Shown: positions 58,494 to 64,000 of the stretch, piece by piece
Layout: every line of letters begins with the position of its first letter
How positions within the stretch are numbered: the stretch's first letter is position 1
Assembly (NCBI GenBank): GCA_965218625.1
Contig: CBDCLG010000017.1
Coordinates: forward strand, 1 to 64,000
DNA length: 64,000 nucleotides
DNA from: Bin5 sp965218625
GTDB taxonomy: Bacteria > Chloroflexota > Anaerolineae > Caldilineales > Caldilineaceae
Direction of reading: 5' to 3'
The notes under the pieces: generated by a model
Databases searched by the model: none
What the model was told of the DNA's origin: nothing
Seen by the model: only the letters and a program-made list of their open reading frames with translations
Translations under genes and position numbers: made by a program

Positions 58494-58522
58494 ATTGCCG
58501 GACACGCTCCGAACTTCGCTAA

Positions 58523-59533
58523 ATGGTTGCCCTGATTCGTTCCGCCAGCGAGCGCCTGACCGGCCCCCAGCGCGGCATTCGACCGTTTGACATCGGGCGC
58601 GATCTGCGCGCCGTTTCCAGATTGATAGCTGACGCCTTCTCCGACGAATTGGACGAGCAGGGCGAGGCCGCGCTGCGAGAGCTGAGGATGCTCGGCTACA
58701 TGAGCGGCCTGGTGGGCATTCTTGCTCGCAGCACCGGGGAGTTCCGGAATGTCTTCAGCGGATTTGTCTGGGTCGAGAACAACCGGGTGGTGGGCAATGT
58801 GACCGTGCAGCGCGCGTCGAGCGGAAGCGGGCGCTGGCAGATCGCGAATGTGGCAGTCTCACCGGCTTGGCGCGGGTGCGGGATCAGTCGCGCGCTGATG
58901 GAGCATGCGTTGGAGTATATCCGCGATATGGGCGGCTCGTGGGCAGTGCTGCAGGTGCGCGGGGAAAACGAGATCGCCCGCGGCCTCTACGAACGGCTGC
59001 GTTTCGAGAATATGGGAGGCGCCTCCGAACTGTACGCGCCGGGCGTGCCCAGGCCGGTCACCCGGCCGACGTTGACCAATCTGCAGCCGTTTTCAGCCTC
59101 CGCAGGCAATCTGCTCTATGAGCTGGCCGCCAGCCGTCCGAGCGCGGAGTCCCAATGGTGGCGGGCGGCACGCCGCGACGACTTTCAGCTTCCGCTGGAA
59201 AAGCGGATCGGAGAACTGTTCAGCAGGCTGGCCGGCCGCCAGCGCGTCCATCGCTATGCGGTCCGCGACTACGGCAGCCGTTTTGAAGGCGCAATCCAGG
59301 TCGTTGCACGCTGCTGGCGGGGCGAGCACCATATCCGGCTTTGGCTGCGGCGCGAAGCGCAGGAACGGTATGCCCAGCCACTGATTCTGAGCGCGCTGGC
59401 GTTGCTGCAGGACGCGCCGCGCTGGCCGCTGCGGGCGTCCGTCAACACAGAGGACGAAATCGCGACGCAGACGCTGCTGGGCCACGGCTTCTCTTTACGC
59501 AGTACCCTCTACACGATGCGCCGGCGCGCGTAG
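58523..59533 (+). CDS. GNAT-family N-acetyltransferase, 336 aa
   Basis: One GNAT domain is clear in residues about 20-170: VAVSPAWRGCGISRALMEHAL (acetyl-CoA loop) and ENEIARGLYERLRFENMG. The C-terminal 150 residues look like a second, degraded GNAT-like domain without the loop. It follows grpE by 29 bp, so it may be co-transcribed with the heat-shock genes. The substrate is unknown. Confidence 0.82.
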   Translation: MVALIRSASERLTGPQRGIRPFDIGRDLRAVSRLIADAFSDELDEQGEAALRELRMLGYMSGLVGILARSTGEFRNVFSGFVWVENNRVVGNVTVQRASSGSGRWQIANVAVSPAWRGCGISRALMEHALEYIRDMGGSWAVLQVRGENEIARGLYERLRFENMGGASELYAPGVPRPVTRPTLTNLQPFSASAGNLLYELAASRPSAESQWWRAARRDDFQLPLEKRIGELFSRLAGRQRVHRYAVRDYGSRFEGAIQVVARCWRGEHHIRLWLRREAQERYAQPLILSALALLQDAPRWPLRASVNTEDEIATQTLLGHGFSLRSTLYTMRRRA

Positions 59534-59539
59534 CCCGCG

Positions 59540-59923
59540 ATGACGCTTCTTCTGCGGATCATCGGCAACGCCATCGCCCTCTACGCGGCGGCAACCCTGA
59601 TCGACGGCATTGAATTCGCCGGGGACGGCCGGGTGGATATCGTCAGCCTGCTGGCGGTTGCCCTGATCTTCGGCGTTCTCAACGCGGTCATCAAGCCGGT
59701 TGTCAAAGCGGCAACCTGTCCGGTCTATGTGGTCACGCTCGGCCTGTTCACCGTCGTCGTCAATGCGCTGATGCTGCTCCTGACCGGCTGGCTGGCCGGG
59801 CTGTTCAACGTCGGCTTCCGGGTAGAGGGCTTTGGGTCCGCCTTCTGGGGCGCCATCGTCATCAGCATCGTCAGTTTTTTCCTCAGCCTGTTCATCTCTT
59901 CCGAGCGCGACAACAAAGATTGA
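59540..59923 (+). CDS. Phage-holin-4-family (DUF360) membrane protein
   Basis: The 127-residue protein has four hydrophobic segments and the family blocks GVLNAVIKPVVKAATCPV and LGLFTVVVNALMLLLTGWLA. Such small 4-TM proteins are common in bacteria and mostly not phage-related. It starts 6 bp after the GNAT stop. Confidence 0.88.
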   Translation: MTLLLRIIGNAIALYAAATLIDGIEFAGDGRVDIVSLLAVALIFGVLNAVIKPVVKAATCPVYVVTLGLFTVVVNALMLLLTGWLAGLFNVGFRVEGFGSAFWGAIVISIVSFFLSLFISSERDNKD

Positions 59924-60090
59924 CTGCGCTGGACGGCGCCCGCCGCGGCGCGCTGGCCCGCCAGATCGCGGGCGTGCGCGGCTTCCAGCAGCTCTTCATC
60001 ATCAGCCATGACGATTCGTTCGAACAGGCCACGGAGCGGCTGATCCGGGTGGAGAAAAGGAACGGCGTGAGCGAGATTCTCTATCAGTAG
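59920..60090 (+). pseudogene. C-terminal remnant of an SbcC/Rad50-like ATPase gene
   Basis: The frame ending at TAG 60088-60090 reads LTALDGARRGALARQIAGVRGFQQLFIISHDDSFEQATE and then IRVEKRNGVSEIL. This matches the end of SMC/SbcC-like ATPases, with the D-loop (LD-x-x-RR) and switch-His region (FIISHDDxFE). Only about 56 codons remain after the holin stop; the rest of the gene, with Walker motifs, is absent. No start or ribosome site is convincing. Confidence 0.75.
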
Positions 60091-60112
60091 AATCGCTTCA
60101 GCGCCGGGCACT

Positions 60113-61360
60113 CTAAACGGACGCAACCAGGATCTGCGCGGCCCTGGGCACACCTCCCAACGAGGCGAACTCCTCGCGCAGGCCGGCGGCGTTGCGGCGG
60201 GCAGGGGAATCGTGCGGCAAGACCTTTTTCAGCGCTTCCGCCAGCAGCGGGACCGTCAACTGCCCGGCCGGGATGTGATAGCCGACGCCGCTGCGCATCA
60301 CCCCGCTGGCCTGCCGCGCCTGGTCCGCCGCCTTTGGCGCCACGATCTGCGGAATCCCATATGTGACCAGGGCGTGCGTCGTGCCGGCGCCGCCATGATG
60401 GACCGCGGCCGCGGCATGCGGCAGAACCTCCGCAAAACGAATCCGCTCCACCAGCGCCGAAAGCTGCGGCAGTTCCCTCCGCAGGGCAGCCGTCTCACTG
60501 GCAGTCCAGGCCCCCTCTGAGCCGCCGCCGTCGATGCCCTTTCCGACCGCCAGAATCGGCACTCCGCCCGCCTGAACGACCGCACGGGCTGCGATTACAA
60601 AGAAGTTGATGTCTTTGGTGAACGCGGTGCCGAGCGTGACAAAGATCCACGGACGGCCCGCCGGAAGTTGGGCGAGCCAGGTGGATTCGCGCGGCTGGGG
60701 CGGCGCCGCGATCCCGCCGACCATGCGCGTCTGAGGCAGAAGGCGCACGCCGGCGTACCAGCTGGGACTCCAGAAGGTCAGGTGGAGCGAGGGCGAACGC
60801 AGCGCAACGGGACCGTCCAACGCCCAATTGACCCCTCTCGCATCGAAATCGTCGAGCAGGGCGGTCACCCGTTCGCGGGCCAGTTCGCCGATGGGGGCGG
60901 GCGCGTCCCCTGGGGACGCCGGCTGCGTCTCCAGCGCAGGCCAGCCGACGACAGCGAAAGGTACGTCCAGGAGTTCGGCTGCGATGGCCGCAGCGGCGGT
61001 GAACATTTCGCTGGCGATCAGATGCGGGCGAAAACGGCTGCCGGCCTCGACCAGCGCGTGTGTCGCCGCGCGCACGCGCGCCACGTCCAGCCACTGGTCG
61101 AGCGAGCGGGTCATGCGCAGCCGTTGAAACGACTCTTCTGTGGCCGCGCCCTTCTGAATTGGCGGAGGCGGCGGCCAGCGCCAACCGGTCTCCGGCAGGA
61201 CGTGGACGGGAATGCCCTGTTCAACCAGTTCGCTGCGCAGTTCTCGGCCGGTTGCCCACAGGAGGTCATGGCCCGCGCGCATCAGTTCGACCGCCGTCGG
61301 CAGATAGCCGCCCCAATCCAAATGGCTCTTGAGTTGGGAGGATACACAGAGGAAGCGCAA
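60113..61360 (-). CDS. MGT-family glycosyltransferase (UDP-glucuronosyl/YjiC-like)
   Basis: The GT-B enzyme of 415 residues has an N-terminal acceptor domain (LRFLCVSSQLKSHLDWGG) and a C-terminal donor domain with PWIFVTLGTAFT, AEVLPHAAAAVHHGGAGTTH and VAPKAADQARQA. The start is set at TTG 61360 since GGAG lies upstream and the family begins there; the longer frame runs through the previous gene. Such enzymes glycosylate small molecules or lipids. It begins 10 bp after the lipoprotein stop, so the two are an operon. Confidence 0.85.
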   Translation of the reverse strand: MRFLCVSSQLKSHLDWGGYLPTAVELMRAGHDLLWATGRELRSELVEQGIPVHVLPETGWRWPPPPPIQKGAATEESFQRLRMTRSLDQWLDVARVRAATHALVEAGSRFRPHLIASEMFTAAAAIAAELLDVPFAVVGWPALETQPASPGDAPAPIGELARERVTALLDDFDARGVNWALDGPVALRSPSLHLTFWSPSWYAGVRLLPQTRMVGGIAAPPQPRESTWLAQLPAGRPWIFVTLGTAFTKDINFFVIAARAVVQAGGVPILAVGKGIDGGGSEGAWTASETAALRRELPQLSALVERIRFAEVLPHAAAAVHHGGAGTTHALVTYGIPQIVAPKAADQARQASGVMRSGVGYHIPAGQLTVPLLAEALKKVLPHDSPARRNAAGLREEFASLGGVPRAAQILVASV

Positions 61361-61370
61361 ACGGCTCTCC

Positions 61371-63509
61371 TCAGCCGGGGCAGCCGGGGACCAGGCGGTA
61401 AAGCATGCCCGTGCCTGTGCCGATCCAGATTGCACCGTCAGGCGCGGTTGCGACCGCCTGCACCGGCCAGTTGTGCATGATGCGTTCGGCAATGATGCTG
61501 CCGCCGGCGTTCGCCAGTCTGTAGAGGCCCGGATCACGGCCGTAAAGAGCGAAGAAGATCGTGTCGTAGGCCCATGTAAGACCCGTGGGCGCGGTGGAGT
61601 TGGGCAGGACCAGCACCGGGTCGGTCCACCAGTCCTTGTCGAGCCCGCCCAGCGTCATCGGAAAGCCGTAAAAGGGGGTAGCATTTTCATCGCCGGCGAT
61701 GGCGGCGGCGGCGAGGCCGCTCGGGTCCAGCAGCTCGACCTCATCGCCGGCGTTGTAATCTCCGGGGACGTTGGTGGCGCCATTGTCGGTGAACCAGATG
61801 CGCCCGCGCGGGTCCACGGCGATGCCGTAGGGGTTGCGGACACCGCGCCCCGCGGTCTGAAAGACGCCGATTGCGCGTTCAGCCAGCAGCCGGTCCAGGC
61901 GGGCGCGTACGATCCTGGCCCCGTATGGATTGCCGCCGGCAGCCACATTCGTAGCAAGTGTCTCCGCCGGCTGTGCGCCGTCATCGAGAACGATTATGCC
62001 GTCCGAATAGCCGTCCCGCACCCCTCCGGCAGAAATGTAGACCCAGCCGTCGCTGATGACGAGACCGTTGTTGGCATGGTAGAGGTGACCTGCCACAGCG
62101 AATCCGTGAGCCAGGAGCTCATAGGCGCCGCCATCGGGAATACGTCCCACTTCGCCGGCCCGATTCAGGTAGAGCGCACCCTCATGCCATGCCATTCCGG
62201 TGACGCGGCTGGAGTCGCGCAAGATTTCATAGTAGCTGTCTTTGGAGACGCTATGCCAGATGACGATCGAGCGGCCAGCGTGATAGGGATCGAACTGGAT
62301 GTTCGGATCGAAGTCACCGGTGGCCGGAGTGTCGAGAGCGATGAACAGCCTGCCGTCAGGGGCAAAGGTCAGGGCGGTGATGCTGTGGCGGTCCTGCAAC
62401 TCCAGCGCCAGGAACTGTTCGGCGCAGAAGCCGCCCAGGGGAACCAGCCACGGATCGGACTCGGAGGGCGCGGCGAGGTTGAGGGGGGCGGCGTGAATGC
62501 CTGTGCTTTGGCCTGCGGCGGGGCCTGGACGAACTACGTCGGACTCTCCTGTATTGCCGCCCGCGCCGCCGGTCGTGGCGTTGCTTCCATTTTCCGCGGC
62601 CTGGGCAGGTGTCGGTGTCGAAATTGGGGTGGGCGCCGCCGTCGGTGTCGGCTCGACCGGCAGATAGGCGGCGAGCTGTTCGGCATCAGGCGATGTGGCA
62701 CAGCTCGCGGGCAGGGCAAGCTGCGCGCTGATGTAGGGCACAGTCCCGCCGTTCTCGGCGCAGTTGTGCGACGTCCAGGTGATTTCACCGTCCTCCAGCC
62801 GCAGCCACATCGAGGACGAAGGAACCGGCTCGCTGCCCTGCCTGGCCGCCCCAGCCGCGATCCAATTGTAAATCAGCGCTTTATCGTCGTCGCTGAGCTC
62901 ACCCACCAACGGCATGGCGTTGGAGCGGATCTGCGTCCAGAGTATGGACGCCTCCGGGTCGCCGGGCGTCACCACCGACCCGCTTTGACCGCCGGTCATC
63001 AGGGGATCATACTCGGTGACTTGCAGTTCTGCCTGTTGTACAACATTGCTATGACAGGCGCCGCAATTCTCTTCGAAGATCGGTTGAACGTCCTCTTCAA
63101 ATCCCGGCGTGGAGATTTGAATCCAAGGCATAGAACGGTTGAGGGCGACGTATGGAAACTCCTCGCCCTGACCGAAGATGGCATCCACCCGCACCAGGGC
63201 GCCCGCGGGGACGCGCCCCAGGTGACAGCCTTCCCGCTGGGGGCGATTGCGCACATTGGCGTTTTGCTGTACCACGGCAAATACGGGGTGGCCGCCGGCC
63301 AGACAGGCCAACGCATCATCCATTCCGCTCAGCAATGCGATGTCGGCGACACCTCCCATCGCATCCGGCTGGGCCGCGGGCGGACGCGGCGGTTTGGGCT
63401 CAGGGCTGTCGGGGCGGATCGGTTGCAGCACGCACGCGCCGAGGAAAAGAACGGCGCAGATGGGCAGCAAGATGGCGCAAAAAAGTTTCGAAAGACAGCG
63501 ATAACGCAT
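61371..63509 (-). CDS. Lipoprotein with haem motif and PQQ/sorbosone-dehydrogenase-like propeller, about 712 aa
   Basis: ATG 63509 gives a signal peptide with lipobox FLGAC. After a short SH3-like segment (NANVRNRP) there is a cytochrome-c-like region with FEENCGACHSN (CxxCH) and MPLVGELSDDDKALIYNWI, then a Pro/Thr/Ala linker and a beta-propeller of the PQQ/L-sorbosone dehydrogenase type (TALTFAPDGRLFIAL, NPYGIAVDPRGRIWFTDNG, PQAVATAPDGAIWIG-like end). The layout suggests an exported redox protein that could pass electrons from a sugar or alcohol to a haem; cofactor binding is not proven. Confidence 0.78.
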   Translation of the reverse strand: MRYRCLSKLFCAILLPICAVLFLGACVLQPIRPDSPEPKPPRPPAAQPDAMGGVADIALLSGMDDALACLAGGHPVFAVVQQNANVRNRPQREGCHLGRVPAGALVRVDAIFGQGEEFPYVALNRSMPWIQISTPGFEEDVQPIFEENCGACHSNVVQQAELQVTEYDPLMTGGQSGSVVTPGDPEASILWTQIRSNAMPLVGELSDDDKALIYNWIAAGAARQGSEPVPSSSMWLRLEDGEITWTSHNCAENGGTVPYISAQLALPASCATSPDAEQLAAYLPVEPTPTAAPTPISTPTPAQAAENGSNATTGGAGGNTGESDVVRPGPAAGQSTGIHAAPLNLAAPSESDPWLVPLGGFCAEQFLALELQDRHSITALTFAPDGRLFIALDTPATGDFDPNIQFDPYHAGRSIVIWHSVSKDSYYEILRDSSRVTGMAWHEGALYLNRAGEVGRIPDGGAYELLAHGFAVAGHLYHANNGLVISDGWVYISAGGVRDGYSDGIIVLDDGAQPAETLATNVAAGGNPYGARIVRARLDRLLAERAIGVFQTAGRGVRNPYGIAVDPRGRIWFTDNGATNVPGDYNAGDEVELLDPSGLAAAAIAGDENATPFYGFPMTLGGLDKDWWTDPVLVLPNSTAPTGLTWAYDTIFFALYGRDPGLYRLANAGGSIIAERIMHNWPVQAVATAPDGAIWIGTGTGMLYRLVPGCPG

Positions 63510-63580
63510 TGAAAGAGAACCTGTTTGCAAGGCAGCTGGGGCGGTCCCTCCTTGGATTGTGATGCGCCCCGATAAGATGT

Positions 63581-64000
63581 CTACCCCCCAGAGATAAGAT
63601 TGGGAATCGCCGGCTCCTCTCTTAACACGCGGCGCGCGACGGAGATATCCCGCTGGATCTGGGCGTGGAGCGCATCCAGGCCGTCAAAGCGTTGCTCGTC
63701 GCGCAGGCGGGCAACGAAGGAGACAGTCATTTTCTGTCCGTACAGGTCGCCGGTCTCACCCGCGCCCGGGAAATCCAGCAGGTGTGTTTCAATGCGGCGC
63801 ACGCGTCCATCAACGGTAGGCCTCACGCCCATGTTGGTGACACTGGCGCGGGGCTGGTCAGTACAACTGTCCGGCAGAAACGCCCACGTCGCATAGACGC
63901 CATCGGCGGGGATCAGGCGCTGCGAATCAGGCCGGAGGTTGGCGGTCGGCACGCCGATGATGCGGCCGCGCCGCGCGCCCTCTTCAACGATTCCGACGAT
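63581..64000 (-). CDS. ribF: Riboflavin kinase/FAD synthetase RibF, C-terminal part (5' end outside window)
   Basis: The frame is open to the right edge on the minus strand. It reads GARRGRIIGVPTANLRPD, the flavokinase-domain start, then GVYATWAF, NMGVRPTVDG, VRRIETHLLDF and FVARLRDEQRFDGLDALHAQIQRD. These are the standard riboflavin kinase motifs; the N-terminal FMN adenylyltransferase half lies beyond 64000. The stop is at 63581. Confidence 0.93.
   Translation of the reverse strand: MVGIVEEGARRGRIIGVPTANLRPDSQRLIPADGVYATWAFLPDSCTDQPRASVTNMGVRPTVDGRVRRIETHLLDFPGAGETGDLYGQKMTVSFVARLRDEQRFDGLDALHAQIQRDISVARRVLREEPAIPNLISGG

Noticed and set aside
61329..63512. 727-residue plus-strand open frame
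   Set aside because: Antisense to the lipoprotein with lipobox, haem motif and propeller; composition is that of a GC shadow.

Overview
The window looks like a chromosome fragment of a GC-rich, probably uncultured member of the Chloroflexota (Caldilineae/Anaerolineae-like). This is inferred from gene content and style: Thr-Pro-rich surface anchors, a DUF3179 lipoprotein, a bactofilin, tandem FemAB-like proteins, a zinc-type ribosomal protein L28, and dnaG-rpoD without rpsU. No marker comparison could be run.

Two very different regions are joined. Positions 1 to about 14,000 are an accessory, decaying region. It holds a membrane-repeat gene cut by a nonsense codon and followed by a leucine-rich-repeat remnant, half of an MFS transporter, one end of an IS3-like element, two copies of a MntA/HepT-type module with both toxin genes broken, a small lipoprotein operon and a remnant of its paralogue, a frameshifted membrane gene, an intact ABC exporter, and fragments of AbiEii-like, alpha-2-macroglobulin, RHS and IS982 transposase genes. 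From about 14,200 onward the DNA is densely packed and mostly intact housekeeping sequence.

The housekeeping part reads: hflX, a 2-hydroxyacid dehydrogenase, citrate synthase (+); recG, degV (-); rpmB (+); rlmN, a HAD-IIA phosphatase, recJ (-); a YprB-like exonuclease (+); a DNA adenine methylase with an HNH endonuclease (frameshifted restriction-modification pair); bactofilin (-); an SCP2 protein; dnaG-rpoD behind a consensus promoter; tRNA-Asn with its own promoter and terminator; a VOC protein; a TIGR01777 epimerase; a 54-residue membrane protein with a strong promoter (-); a DUF3179 lipoprotein; a three-gene membrane/surface operon (-); gamma-glutamyltransferase; a UDPGP pyrophosphorylase; an AAA/DUF4143 ATPase preceded by 23-bp direct repeats; a tandem FemAB-like protein (-); modA-modB-ftcD; a family 2 glycosyltransferase with a polyprenyl-phosphate sugar-1-phosphate transferase; CIRCE-hrcA-grpE; a GNAT protein; a small 4-TM protein; an SbcC/Rad50-like C-terminal remnant; an MGT-family glycosyltransferase coupled to a haem-motif/beta-propeller lipoprotein; and the 3' end of ribF, which leaves the window.

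Functional themes are replication and repair (recG, recJ, dnaG, rpoD), heat shock (CIRCE, hrcA, grpE), envelope and polysaccharide construction (FemAB, GT2, sugar transferase, UDPGP, MGT) and defence remnants (R-M pair, MNT/HEPN, AbiEii-like). The most unusual signals are related direct-repeat arrays at 36606-36715 (30-bp period) and 46931-46998 (23-bp period, running into the ATPase start codon), the duplicated MNT/HEPN module flanking a lipoprotein cargo, and the membrane-repeat gene ended by a TAC-to-TAG change. No clearly new complete system was established.
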